Below the pieces are notes generated by a model. The model was not told the DNA's origin, searched no databases, and worked only from the letters and a program-made list of their open reading frames with translations. 64,000 nucleotides of DNA from Lacunisphaera sp. (GTDB lineage: Bacteria > Verrucomicrobiota > Verrucomicrobiia > Opitutales > Opitutaceae). The first letter of the stretch is position 1. The number at the start of each line of letters is the position of its first letter. A program made the position numbers and the translations under genes. Positions 10,060 through 18,386 of this stretch are shown here, piece after piece. The stretch covers positions 226,001-290,000 of the forward strand of contig JAQSCO010000005.1 of the NCBI GenBank assembly GCA_029945445.1. The letters run 5' to 3'.

Positions 10060-11489
10060 GCGCGCACTCCGCCGATACTTCCGCGCCCGCCATTCTCGCC
10101 GAGGTCAAGCCGGCCGTCGTGCCGCGCCGCGTGCTCGTCGAGCACGGTCGCGACTTCCACTGGATCACCGAGAAGATCTGCGGCCTCGTCGAGGGTCCGA
10201 CCCCGACCTGGTGGTGGGTGTGCCTCGGCGTCGCGGGTTTCATCGCCTCGTTCACCGTCGCCGGCCTGACCTACCTCGTCTCCACGGGCGTTGGCGTCTG
10301 GGGCCACGCGAACCCGGTCAACTGGGCGTGGGACATCGTCAACTTCGTGTTCTGGATCGGTATCGGCCACGCCGGCACGCTCATTTCCGCCATCCTCTGC
10401 CTGCTGCGCCAGAAGTGGCGCACGTCCATCAATCGCCCGGCCGAGGCCATGACCATCTTCGCGGTCGTGTGCGCGGCGATTTTCCCGGTCTTCCACGTCG
10501 GCCGCATCTGGTTCGCCGTGCTGCCCGGCTACCTGTTCCCGTTCCCGAACTCGAACGGCATCTGGCAGAACTTCCGCTCGCCGCTGGAGTGGGACGTGTT
10601 CGCGGTCTCGACCTACGGCACGGTGTCCGTCCTCTTCTGGTATGTCGGCCTCATCCCCGACCTGGGCACGATGCGCGACCGCTTCACCGCCGCGGGCAAC
10701 GTGGTCAAGGCGCGCATCTACGGCTTCTTCGCCATGGGCTGGCGCGGCTCCAACCGCCACTGGAGCAACTACGAGATGGCCTACCTCATCCTCGCCGGCA
10801 TCGCCACGCCGCTCGTGCTCTCCGTGCACACGATCGTGTCGTTCGACTTCGCCGTGTCGCTCATCCCGGGCTGGCACACGACCATCTTCCCGCCGTATTT
10901 CGTCGCGGGCGCCATCTTCTCCGGCTTCGGCATGGTGCTGACGCTGATGCTGCCGCTGCGCGCCATCTACCGCCTCGAGGACCTGATCACGCAGTATCAC
11001 ATCGACTGCATGTGCAAGATCACCCTGGCGACGGGCACCATGGTGGGCTACGCCTACTCGATGGAGTTCTTCATCGCGTGGTATGGTGCGAACCCCTACG
11101 AGGGTTTCGCGTTCATCAACCGTGCGTTCGGCCACTACGCCTGGGCCTACTGGATCATGATCAGCTGCAACGTCATCACGCCGCAGTTCTTCTGGTTCAA
11201 GAAGGTGCGCGAAAACACCACGCTGGTCTGGATCCTCTGCATCTTCGTGAATGTGGGCATGTGGTTCGAGCGCTTCGTGATCATCGTCACCTCGCTCGCC
11301 CGCGACTTCCTGCCTTCGAGCTGGGGCTATTATTCGCCGTCGGTCGTCGAGATCTTCACGTTCTTCGGGACGTTCGGCGTGTTCTCGTTCCTGTTCCTCC
11401 TTTTCATCCGCTTTGTCCCCATCATGCCGATGTCGGAAATCAAGGCGGTCATCCCCGCGGCCGATCCCCATGGGTCGTCCCACCATTAA
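10056..11489 (+). CDS. actC: Alternative complex III subunit ActC, NrfD-like quinol-binding membrane protein
   Basis: A 477-residue NrfD/PsrC-family integral membrane protein with about ten membrane spans. The N-terminal cytoplasmic part (about 1-50, with [14 protein letters not shown]) precedes the first span. In solved ACIII structures ActC holds the menaquinol site next to the [3Fe-4S] cluster of ActB and a putative proton half-channel. Its start overlaps the actB stop and its stop overlaps a strong AAGGAGG ribosome binding site for actD, so translation of the complex subunits is tightly coupled. Length is normal for ActC. Confidence 0.95.
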   Translation: MSAHSADTSAPAILAEVKPAVVPRRVLVEHGRDFHWITEKICGLVEGPTPTWWWVCLGVAGFIASFTVAGLTYLVSTGVGVWGHANPVNWAWDIVNFVFWIGIGHAGTLISAILCLLRQKWRTSINRPAEAMTIFAVVCAAIFPVFHVGRIWFAVLPGYLFPFPNSNGIWQNFRSPLEWDVFAVSTYGTVSVLFWYVGLIPDLGTMRDRFTAAGNVVKARIYGFFAMGWRGSNRHWSNYEMAYLILAGIATPLVLSVHTIVSFDFAVSLIPGWHTTIFPPYFVAGAIFSGFGMVLTLMLPLRAIYRLEDLITQYHIDCMCKITLATGTMVGYAYSMEFFIAWYGANPYEGFAFINRAFGHYAWAYWIMISCNVITPQFFWFKKVRENTTLVWILCIFVNVGMWFERFVIIVTSLARDFLPSSWGYYSPSVVEIFTFFGTFGVFSFLFLLFIRFVPIMPMSEIKAVIPAADPHGSSHH

Positions 11490-11499
11490 GGAGGCCGCC

Positions 11500-12030
11500 A
11501 TGAAAAAAACCTACGGCCTCATCGCCGCCTTCGACACGGTGCCCGCGCTTTACCACGCCTGCGAGAAGGTCCGCGACGCCGGCTACTCGCAGTGGGACAC
11601 GTTCACGCCGTTCCCGGTCCACGGGCTCGATGCCGCGATGGGCATGCGCCGCTCCAAGGTCCCGCGCTTCTCGCTCGCCGGCGGCATCACCGGCTTCTTC
11701 ACCGGCATGGGCTTCATCGCCTGGCTGGGGTGGGTGGAGTATCCGCTCGTGGTCGGCGGCAAGCCGATGTTCAGCCCGATGTTCGCCTTTCCCGTGGCCT
11801 ACGAGCTGACGATCCTCTTCACGGCCTTCGCGACCATCGGCGGCATGTTCCTGTTGAACCAGCTGCCGATGCACTACCATCCTGTGCTGAAGGCGCCGCA
11901 GTTCGTCCGCGCCATGGACGACCGCTTCTACATTGTGATCGAGGCCAACGACCCGAAATTCAACCCGGCCCAGACCCGCGCCCTGCTCGAGCAGGCCGGT
12001 GGCAAGGACCTCGCCGAACTCGACGAATAA
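11500..12030 (+). CDS. actD: Alternative complex III subunit ActD (DUF3341)
   Basis: A 176-residue DUF3341 protein. The start ATG (MKKTYGLIAAFDTVPALYHA) follows an AAGGAGG site at 11488-11494. After a soluble ferredoxin-like N-terminal region come two membrane spans (around 55-80 and 98-120). The C-terminal part (FYIVIEANDPKFNPAQTRALLEQAGG) matches the usual ActD ending. ActD packs against ActC and ActF in the membrane and carries no cofactor. An open frame extends upstream into actC, but the ribosome binding site fixes the start. Confidence 0.92.
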   Translation: MKKTYGLIAAFDTVPALYHACEKVRDAGYSQWDTFTPFPVHGLDAAMGMRRSKVPRFSLAGGITGFFTGMGFIAWLGWVEYPLVVGGKPMFSPMFAFPVAYELTILFTAFATIGGMFLLNQLPMHYHPVLKAPQFVRAMDDRFYIVIEANDPKFNPAQTRALLEQAGGKDLAELDE

Positions 12031-12031
12031 G

Positions 12032-12685
12032 ATGCGTTACGCCTACTACACGCTCGCCTTCGTCGTCGTGCTCCTGATCTCGGTCATGGGCTTCCGCGGC
12101 ATGAAGGCCACCCAGCCGCCGATCGAGGTGTTCCCCGACATGGACCATCAGGCCAAATACAAGCCGCAGGCCGAGTCCAAGTTCTTCGCCGACGCCCGCG
12201 CCGACCGGCCGATGCCCGCCGGCACCGTGCCGTATGGCCGCGGCACCGGCGTCGAGCCCGGCCGCGATTTCCATGACCCCGCCTTCCTCCGCGCCGACGA
12301 CTTCCGCTACGCCGGCAAGGCCGCCGACGGTTCCTTCGCCCGCGGCTTCCCGGTGCCGGTCACCAAGGAACTCCTCCAGCGCGGCCAGGGCCGCTATGCG
12401 ATTTACTGCGCGCCGTGCCATGGTGCGCTCGGCGATGGCAACGGCATCACCAAGCCCTACGGCATGCTCGCGGCGGCGACCTACCACGACGACCGCCTTC
12501 GCGGCATGGCCGAAGGCGAGATCTTCAACACCATCACGAACGGCAAGAACACGATGCTGTCCTATGCGGACAAGCTTTCGCCGGACGACCGCTGGGCCGT
12601 GGTTGCCTACGTGCGCGCCCTGCAGCGCGCCCGCCATGCGACGATCGCCGATGTCCCGGCCGACCAGCGCGGAGGGCTGAAATGA
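12032..12685 (+). CDS. actE: Alternative complex III subunit ActE, monoheme cytochrome c
   Basis: A 217-residue cytochrome with an N-terminal hydrophobic segment (YYTLAFVVVLLISVMGF) serving as signal or anchor, and a single heme-c site CAPCH at about residue 126; a Met for the distal ligand is available in the loop around GKNTMLSYADKLSPDDRW. The YGRGTGVEPGRDFHDP stretch is typical of ActE. It is thought to be the electron exit or shuttle-docking subunit of ACIII. It starts 1 base after the actD stop and ends 1 base before actF. Confidence 0.93.
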   Translation: MRYAYYTLAFVVVLLISVMGFRGMKATQPPIEVFPDMDHQAKYKPQAESKFFADARADRPMPAGTVPYGRGTGVEPGRDFHDPAFLRADDFRYAGKAADGSFARGFPVPVTKELLQRGQGRYAIYCAPCHGALGDGNGITKPYGMLAAATYHDDRLRGMAEGEIFNTITNGKNTMLSYADKLSPDDRWAVVAYVRALQRARHATIADVPADQRGGLK

Positions 12686-12686
12686 C

Positions 12687-13952
12687 ATGAGTGCCGCTCC
12701 CCAATCCACCGCCGCGCTCGCGGGCAAATTCCTGATCGCCGGGCTCGCGGGCCTTGCGGTCACCGCGCTCGGCTACTTCGCGACCGGCAACCAGCAGGGC
12801 GTGGCCCTTTCCTACCTGGTGGGCGTGGCCTACTGGACGACCGTGTGCATCGGCATGCTGCTGCTGATTCTCATCCATCACATCACGGACGCCGGCTGGT
12901 CCACGGTCATCCGCCGCCAGTATGAGCACGGGATCTCCGCGTTCCTCTGGCTCGGCGTGCTGTTCATCCCGCTCATCCTCTCGGCCTGGATGAATCCCGG
13001 CCTGGTGTGGCCTTGGATGGACCTCGGGCATGTGCTCCACGGCACGCACACGGTCGGCGAAGACCCGCTCTACCTCAAGAAGGCCGGCTTCCTCAGCCGG
13101 AACATGTTCACCGGGATGACCGTGGCGTTCTTCGCGATCTGGATCTGGCTCTCGGCCCGGCTCCGCAAGGCCTCGTTCGCGCAGGATGGCGACGGCGATG
13201 CGAAGTGGACCTTCATGAACCGCAAGACCGCGGCCTTTGGCATTCCGCTCACCGCCCTCGCCCTCAGCTTCGCGGCGATCTACTGGATGAAGAGCCTCGA
13301 GTATCACTGGTTCTCCACGATGTATGGCGTGTGGTTCTTCGCGAACTGCGTGCGCGCCGGCCTCGCGTTCGCGGTCTTCATCACCTGCTGGCTCTACGCC
13401 CGCGGCGACTACAAGGGCATCTTCAATACCGGCCACTTCCACGCGCTGGTGGCACTGGCCTTCGCCTTCGTGGTGTTCTGGGCCTATGTGACCTTCTCGC
13501 AGTACTTCCTGATCTGGAACGCCAACGTTCCCGAGGAGACTTTCTGGTATAACATCCGCGAGACCGGCGACTGGTGGTATATCGGCATGCTGCTCCTGTT
13601 CGGTCACTTCTTCGTGCCGTTCCTCTCCTGGCTGGTCTACCGCAACAAGGCCGAGCGCAAGCCGGCGGCCATCATCAGCGCCTGGATCGCGATCATCATC
13701 CTCGTCGACCTCTGCTACAACGTCCTCCCGGCCCTGAAGGATACGCACGGGGAGCCGCTGCCGTTCCTATCGATCAACCTGCTTTGGGTGCTCTCCTCCG
13801 TGGTCGGCGTGGGCGGCATCTGCGTCTGGTCCTATTTGAAGAGCTTCCCGACGGCCAAGCTGATCCCGATCCGCGACCCGCGCATCGTGGAATCCCTCAC
13901 GCACCATCCCGCCACCGCGTCGGAGCCCGGCGCCGTGCCGGCCGCCCACTAA
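12687..13952 (+). CDS. actF: Alternative complex III subunit ActF (NrfD-like membrane subunit)
   Basis: A 421-residue polytopic membrane protein with about ten spans, the second NrfD-type subunit of ACIII and a paralogue of ActC. Conserved charged and His residues lie in the spans, e.g. ILIHHITDAGWS, MDLGHVLHGTHTVGEDPLYLK and TFSQYFLIWNANVPEET, the last being a very characteristic ActF stretch. ActF pairs with ActD in the complex and has no known redox cofactor; a proton-conducting role has been proposed. It starts one base after actE and is followed three bases later by a small membrane-protein gene. Confidence 0.94.
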   Translation: MSAAPQSTAALAGKFLIAGLAGLAVTALGYFATGNQQGVALSYLVGVAYWTTVCIGMLLLILIHHITDAGWSTVIRRQYEHGISAFLWLGVLFIPLILSAWMNPGLVWPWMDLGHVLHGTHTVGEDPLYLKKAGFLSRNMFTGMTVAFFAIWIWLSARLRKASFAQDGDGDAKWTFMNRKTAAFGIPLTALALSFAAIYWMKSLEYHWFSTMYGVWFFANCVRAGLAFAVFITCWLYARGDYKGIFNTGHFHALVALAFAFVVFWAYVTFSQYFLIWNANVPEETFWYNIRETGDWWYIGMLLLFGHFFVPFLSWLVYRNKAERKPAAIISAWIAIIILVDLCYNVLPALKDTHGEPLPFLSINLLWVLSSVVGVGGICVWSYLKSFPTAKLIPIRDPRIVESLTHHPATASEPGAVPAAH

Positions 13953-13955
13953 GCC

Positions 13956-14264
13956 ATGAGCGACTCCTCCTCCCATTTTTCCTTCCCGCACCGCACGCCC
14001 GTGTTCACCACGATCCTCGTGCTCGTGTGCATGGCCGTGTTCGGCTGGCTCGCGCGGAAGGTCTACGCGCCGCACGCCCGCGCCGTCGACAAGATCGAGG
14101 GCGTGCGCACCCCCGCCGACCGCGCGGCCCTGCTGGCGGAGCACCGGACCAAGGCACACGCCGAAGCCACCACCTACGGCTGGGTGGACCAGAAGGCCGG
14201 CGTTGTCCGCCTGCCGCTCGACCGCGCCGTGGAGCTGACCGTGCAGGAGCACGCCCAAAAGTGA
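13956..14264 (+). CDS. Small single-span membrane protein between ACIII and the cbb3-like genes
   Basis: A 102-residue protein with one membrane span (about 20-38, FTTILVLVCMAVFGWLARKV) and a periplasmic tail containing YGWVDQKAGVVRLPLDRAVE. From memory, similar YGW(V/I)D.KAG.VR.P.DRA segments occur in small proteins next to other ACIII or oxidase clusters, but I know no function. No cysteine and no heme motif, so not an electron carrier. Its position, 3 bases after actF and 7 before the ccoN-like gene, suggests a structural or assembly part of the ACIII/oxidase-like assembly. Confidence 0.8.
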   Translation: MSDSSSHFSFPHRTPVFTTILVLVCMAVFGWLARKVYAPHARAVDKIEGVRTPADRAALLAEHRTKAHAEATTYGWVDQKAGVVRLPLDRAVELTVQEHAQK

Positions 14265-14271
14265 CCCGCCG

Positions 14272-15708
14272 ATGAATTCTCCCGATAACAACCGCACGGA
14301 GCAGATGGAGATCGACGCCTCCGCCAAGTGGCCGGTGCTCTTCATTTTCGCCCACGCGCTGGCCTGGCTCATCGTCGGCGGCGCCCTCGAGCTGGCGGCG
14401 GCGATCCAGCTGCACACGCCCACCTTCCTCGCGACCTGCGAGTGGTTCACCCACGGCCGGCTCGCGCCCGCCGCGTCGAACGCCCTCGTCTACGGCTGGG
14501 GCTTCAACGCCGCCTTCGCCTTCGGCCTCTGGCTGATGGCGCGCCTGTCCGCCACGACGCTCCGCCACGGCGGCTGGCTCTTCGTGGCCGCCAAGTTCTG
14601 GAACGTGGGCGTCTTCCTCGGCGTGGCCGGCATCCTCGCCGGTTACTCGACCTCCTTCGAGCTGCTCGAGATGCCGCGCTTCGTCACCTTCCTCCTGCTC
14701 GCGGCCTACGCGCTCATCGGCGTGTGGGGCGTCACGACCTTCAGCATCCGCAACACCGAGAATGTCTTCGCCTCGCAGTGGTATCTCTTCGGCGCGGCGT
14801 TCTGGTTTCCGTGGCTCTACGCCATCGCACAGATCATGCTCTTCCGCGCCCCGGTGCGCGGCGTGATGCAGCCGGTCGTCAACGCGTGGTATGTGCACGG
14901 CCTCTACGGCCTGTGGTTCGTGCCGGTCGCGCTGGCCGCCGCGTATTACCTCCTGCCCAAGATCCTCGGCAAACCCATCTCGAACTACTACCTCGCGCCC
15001 CTCGCGTTCTGGTGGCTCGCGATCACGACCGCCTTCGCCGGCGGCAGCCGGCTGATCGGCGCCCCGGTGCCGGTCTGGATCCCGACGCTCGGCACCGTCG
15101 CCAACTTCATGCTCGTGGTCCCGGTCGTGCTCATCGGGCTCAACCTCTTCGGCACGCTCGCCGGTCGCTACGCCTCGCTGAAGGGCAGTGTCTCGCTGCG
15201 CTTCGTCTTCATCAGCCTGCTGGCCTTCGTGCTGGCGTCGGCGCTCAACTTCGCCTTTTCGCTGCGGGACGTCGCCGAGGTCGTGCAGTTCACGCTGCTC
15301 TCCAGCCTGCGCGACTGGCTGATCTTCTACGCCTGCTTCTCGACCGCCATGTTCGGCGCCGCCTACTTCATGCTGCCGCGCCTGACCGGCCTCGAGTGGC
15401 GCTCGCCCGCGCTGGTGAAGATCCACCTCGGCGCGACGGTGCTCGGCACCGGCCTGCTCACGCTCGGCCTGGCCTGGGGCGGCTGGACGCAGGGCCACCT
15501 GCTCGCCGATCCCGCCGTGGGCTTCACCGACCTCTCCAAGGCCATGACCTTCTGGTTCACCGTCCGCACCGGCGGTCTGGCGCTCCTGCTCCTCGGCCAC
15601 GTGGCCTTCCTCGTCAACTTCATCTGGATCGCCTGGCCTTTCGATTCCCGCCACACCGCGCCGGCGCAGATCAATCCTCCGCCCGCCCTGGAGGTGCTCA
15701 AGGCATGA
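14272..15708 (+). CDS. CcoN-like (cbb3 oxidase subunit I family) membrane protein lacking nearly all heme/CuB ligands
   Basis: A 478-residue, about 12-span homologue of cbb3 oxidase subunit I. It can be aligned by eye along its length with CcoN: GRLAPAASNALVY against the GRLRPLHTN segment, WYVHGLYGLW against WYGHNAVGFF, LPKILGKPISNYYLAPLAFWW against the following loop, and LRDWLIFYACFS against the TDWTIGHVHAG segment. Yet the helix-2 heme-b His is Ala68, the two CuB His (GPHH) are Ser259-Arg260, the two heme ligands in GHVH are Tyr353 and Cys355, and the catalytic Tyr is Thr253. Only the first CuB His (His209) remains. It is therefore unlikely to bind hemes or reduce oxygen. It overlaps ccoO by 4 bases. 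Automatic pipelines would call this cytochrome c oxidase subunit I. Confidence 0.88.
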   Translation: MNSPDNNRTEQMEIDASAKWPVLFIFAHALAWLIVGGALELAAAIQLHTPTFLATCEWFTHGRLAPAASNALVYGWGFNAAFAFGLWLMARLSATTLRHGGWLFVAAKFWNVGVFLGVAGILAGYSTSFELLEMPRFVTFLLLAAYALIGVWGVTTFSIRNTENVFASQWYLFGAAFWFPWLYAIAQIMLFRAPVRGVMQPVVNAWYVHGLYGLWFVPVALAAAYYLLPKILGKPISNYYLAPLAFWWLAITTAFAGGSRLIGAPVPVWIPTLGTVANFMLVVPVVLIGLNLFGTLAGRYASLKGSVSLRFVFISLLAFVLASALNFAFSLRDVAEVVQFTLLSSLRDWLIFYACFSTAMFGAAYFMLPRLTGLEWRSPALVKIHLGATVLGTGLLTLGLAWGGWTQGHLLADPAVGFTDLSKAMTFWFTVRTGGLALLLLGHVAFLVNFIWIAWPFDSRHTAPAQINPPPALEVLKA

Positions 15709-16391
15709 AAAACGGTCTCGCCCTCTTCCTCGGCGTCTTCGCCGCCCTCGCGCTCTCCTGGGCCGGCCTGCTGCTGACCGCCCAGCGCCAGTTCGGCAGC
15801 CTCGGCCAGTTCAAGGATCCGGCCGACGACATGCTCTACCCGCAGCCGATGTCGGGCCTGGCCAACCAGGGCCGCCTCGTCTACCAGGATCTCGGCTGCG
15901 TCAGCTGCCACACGCAGCAGGTGCGCCGCGAGGGCTTTGGCACGGATCTCGCCCGCAAGTGGGGCGCGCGCGGCGGCTATGCCCGCGACTACATCCGCGA
16001 CCAGACCGTGCTGATCGGCGCCAGCCGCCTCGGCCCCGACCTGCGCAACGCCGGCAACACCGAGCTGCACCCCTACGCTGACGCCGATTATTTCTACAGC
16101 CTGCTCTACGCCCCGGCGTCCGGCGCCCCGGGCTCGATGATGCCCGCCCACGCGTTCCTCTTTGACATCCACCCGGTCGCCGGCCGCCAGCCCTCCGAGC
16201 ACGCGCTCAAGCTCTCGTCGAAGTTCGCCCCGGGCCCCGGCCTCGAGGTCGTGCCGACCGCCCGCGCGCAGGCCCTGGTCGCCTACCTGATGAGCCTGAA
16301 GGACACCTACGACTATCCCATCGAGCGCACCCGCAACGCGGCCGCCGCCGAGGAAAAGCACGGGGAAAAGCCCAAGGAGGGCGGTAAATAA
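15705..16391 (+). CDS. ccoO: CcoO-like monoheme cytochrome c (cbb3 oxidase subunit II family)
   Basis: A 228-residue protein anchored by an N-terminal span (NGLALFLGVFAALALSWAGL). It has one heme-c site, CVSCH at residue 65, in the CcoO context YQDLGCVSCHTQQVRREG, then the CcoO-typical IGASRLGPDLRNAG and a probable distal Met in SMMPAHAFLF. Unlike its CcoN-like partner, this subunit keeps its cofactor residues. The C-terminal tail is charged (EEKHGEKPKEGGK). Start by ATGA overlap with the upstream gene; its stop shares a base with the next start. Likely an electron-accepting cytochrome attached to the CcoN-like scaffold. Confidence 0.9.
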   Translation: MKNGLALFLGVFAALALSWAGLLLTAQRQFGSLGQFKDPADDMLYPQPMSGLANQGRLVYQDLGCVSCHTQQVRREGFGTDLARKWGARGGYARDYIRDQTVLIGASRLGPDLRNAGNTELHPYADADYFYSLLYAPASGAPGSMMPAHAFLFDIHPVAGRQPSEHALKLSSKFAPGPGLEVVPTARAQALVAYLMSLKDTYDYPIERTRNAAAAEEKHGEKPKEGGK

Positions 16392-17041
16392 TGAGCGCCG
16401 AACCCGACAAGAATTTCCGCCTTGAGCAGGCCTGTGCGACCGACGACAGCATCCAGCAGGTCCACGCCCAGCTGCAGAAGACCAAGCCCGAGAAGACGGG
16501 CGGTTATCCGCTGCTGCCGCTTGGCATCCTCGGCCTGATGTGCGCCGCCGTCTTCTTCGGCTCGATCTACCTCGCGCACAATTCCATCCGGTTCGACCCG
16601 CTCGTCTACAACGAGCATGCCAGCCGCGATAAACCCGGCGCGCAGAAGATCGTCCCGCTCACCCGTGCCCAGCTCGGCAAGAAGGTTTTCGACGTCACCT
16701 GTATCGCCTGCCATCAGGCCAACGGTCTCGGTCTCCCCGGCCAGTATCCGCCGCTCGCCGGCTCAGAGTGGGCCACCGGCAGCGAGGAGCGCGTCATCCG
16801 CATCGTGCTCCACGGCCTCAACGGCCCGATCAAGGTCGAGGGCAAGGATTTCAATAACGTCATGGCCCCGCTCGGCGAGGCGCTCAAGGACGAGCAGATT
16901 GCCAACGCCATTTCCTACGTCCGGGCCAGCTGGGGCAACAACGCCCCCGAGGTCACGCCCGAGGCCGTCGCCAAGGTCCGCGCCGAGACGGCCGGCCGCA
17001 AGACCTACTGGACCGCCGCCGAGCTCGAGCAGGTCAAGTAA
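16391..17041 (+). CDS. CcoP-like membrane-anchored monoheme cytochrome c
   Basis: A 216-residue protein: a soluble N-terminus of about 45 residues (KNFRLEQACATDDSIQQVHA), one membrane span (LLPLGILGLMCAAVFFGSIYL), then one class I cytochrome c domain with CIACH at residue 104 and a candidate Met ligand in FNNVMAPLG. Canonical CcoP has two hemes; here only one. The mature domain ends with GRKTYWTAAELEQ. It is the last gene of the ACIII/cbb3-like operon and is followed by a hairpin terminator. It may pass electrons from the complex to a soluble cytochrome or a separate oxidase. Confidence 0.85.
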   Translation: MSAEPDKNFRLEQACATDDSIQQVHAQLQKTKPEKTGGYPLLPLGILGLMCAAVFFGSIYLAHNSIRFDPLVYNEHASRDKPGAQKIVPLTRAQLGKKVFDVTCIACHQANGLGLPGQYPPLAGSEWATGSEERVIRIVLHGLNGPIKVEGKDFNNVMAPLGEALKDEQIANAISYVRASWGNNAPEVTPEAVAKVRAETAGRKTYWTAAELEQVK

Positions 17042-17065
17042 GCGTCAGTCGAAGAGTCGGGCAAC

Positions 17066-17095
17066 AAAAAGGCCGGGCATGCGCCCGGCCTTCTC
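17066..17095. terminator. Bidirectional hairpin terminator
   Basis: A 10-bp perfect stem (AAGGCCGGGC / GCCCGGCCTT) with a 4-base loop at 17069-17092. It sits between the convergent CcoP-like and DUF4412 genes. On the minus strand the stem is followed by TTTTTG, on the plus strand by a weaker TCTCC tail, so it best fits the minus-strand gene and can serve both. Confidence 0.8.
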
Positions 17096-17116
17096 CGTGC
17101 TGCGAGAGGGCGTGCC

Positions 17117-17818
17117 TCAGTTTCGCTTGAAAGGATTCAAGCCGCCCAGGTCGGGCATCTGGAATTTCTGGTAGCCGGCCGGCGGGACGAAATCCGAGTC
17201 CGGTCGCACCCCGGGCTCGATCTTGGTGGCCTCCATCTTGAAAGTCTCCTTGCCCTTGAGGTCATGCGAAATCACGCGCAGCGGGAAACCACCCTTGCCC
17301 TTGAGCGCCTCCTCCCACTTGGCCGCGGCGGGTTTCCGACCCCCGCCAAAGGGACCGCCGCCGCCACCACCGCTACCCATGCCCATGAACATGCCCAAGC
17401 CCTCGGCGACCCACATTTCCGTGACCGTGTCCTTGTCCTTCACGAGGATCTGGCTGCATTTGTAGCCAAGAATGGTGTCGGTCTTGCCTGTCACCTCGAC
17501 CTCGGCCGTGCTGGCACCCTGCTTCTCCATGGCCTGCTCGACCGGCTTCTTGATTGGCATAACCATATACATTTTTTGCTCGGGCATCAGCATCAGCATT
17601 TCCAGCTTCGCCAGGTCCATGATTGAGCTCATCTCGTGTCCCTCCGCCTTCATGTCCATGCGGATCTTCTGGCCTTTCATGGAGTAGGTCATGTCTTGGG
17701 CCCGGCCCTTGCCGGAGGTCATGGCCAGGGTTACTTTGCCCTCGAAACTGTCGGCAGCGAAAACATGGCCGGCAGCGCAAAGGCCGGCCACGACGAGAAA
17801 ACGGATTAGGGAGTTCAT
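17117..17818 (-). CDS. Secreted DUF4412 protein
   Basis: A 233-residue exported protein: signal peptide MNSLIRFLVVAGLCAAGHVFA, then a DUF4412 domain with an LolA-like beta architecture (SFEGKVTLAMTSGKGRAQDM, GQKIRMDMKAEG, MYMVMPIKKP). It is very methionine-rich around residues 60-85 and has a glycine run near residues 153-165. The first in-frame ATG, 60 bases upstream, would bury the signal peptide, so the start was set at this ATG. Function unknown; DUF4412 proteins are periplasmic. It converges on the ACIII operon but is not part of it. Confidence 0.82.
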   Translation of the reverse strand: MNSLIRFLVVAGLCAAGHVFAADSFEGKVTLAMTSGKGRAQDMTYSMKGQKIRMDMKAEGHEMSSIMDLAKLEMLMLMPEQKMYMVMPIKKPVEQAMEKQGASTAEVEVTGKTDTILGYKCSQILVKDKDTVTEMWVAEGLGMFMGMGSGGGGGGPFGGGRKPAAAKWEEALKGKGGFPLRVISHDLKGKETFKMEATKIEPGVRPDSDFVPPAGYQKFQMPDLGGLNPFKRN

Positions 17819-17907
17819 GGGCGGGGAGCCTACCGGGCCGCCGTCCGGATTCAAGCCGCCGTTGAACGGCATTGCCACCCGGCGCCGGCTGGGGAATCCT
17901 CCCCGTC

Positions 17908-18342
17908 ATGCCTTCCGAGTTCAGCATCACGCGCACGGTCGAGTTCGCCGAGACCGACATGGCCGGCATCATGCACTTCGCGAATTTCTTCCGCTGGATG
18001 GAGGCGGGTGAGACCGCGCTCTACCGCTCGCTCGGCCTGCCGCTGATCTCCTTCGTGCCGGGGCAGGTCGTCGGCTGGCCCCGCGTCAATGTCAGCTGCT
18101 CCTACCGCGCGCCGCTGCGGTTCAACGACACCGTCGAGGTGAAGCTCTTCGTGAAAAAACTCGGCACCCGCTCCGTCGTCTACCTGTTCCAGTTCCGCAA
18201 GGCCGGCGTGCTCTGCGCCGAGGGCGAGGTCACCGCAGTGTGCGTGACCGCGGGTGAGAAGGGCGTGATGGTGTCCGCGCCGATTCCCGCCGAGGTCCGT
18301 GCCAAGCTGCAGGTGGCGCCGCCGGCGGCGTGGGCCAGCTAG
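17908..18342 (+). CDS. Acyl-CoA thioesterase, hotdog fold (YbgC/4HBT-like)
   Basis: A 144-residue single hotdog-domain protein. The catalytic region reads VEFAETDMAGIMHFANFFRW; the Asp of ETDMAGIMHFAN is the 4HBT-type nucleophile or base, and a helix follows (FRWMEAGETALYRSLG). Such enzymes hydrolyse acyl- or aroyl-CoA in the cytoplasm. The start ATG is preferred over an in-frame codon 36 bases upstream that overlaps the opposite-strand promoter region. It is transcribed alone, divergent from the DUF4412 gene by about 90 bases. Confidence 0.85.
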   Translation: MPSEFSITRTVEFAETDMAGIMHFANFFRWMEAGETALYRSLGLPLISFVPGQVVGWPRVNVSCSYRAPLRFNDTVEVKLFVKKLGTRSVVYLFQFRKAGVLCAEGEVTAVCVTAGEKGVMVSAPIPAEVRAKLQVAPPAAWAS

Positions 18343-18386
18343 CCTCGCCCGCCGGGCGCCACTGGCCGGCGCCCATCCCAGACCAT

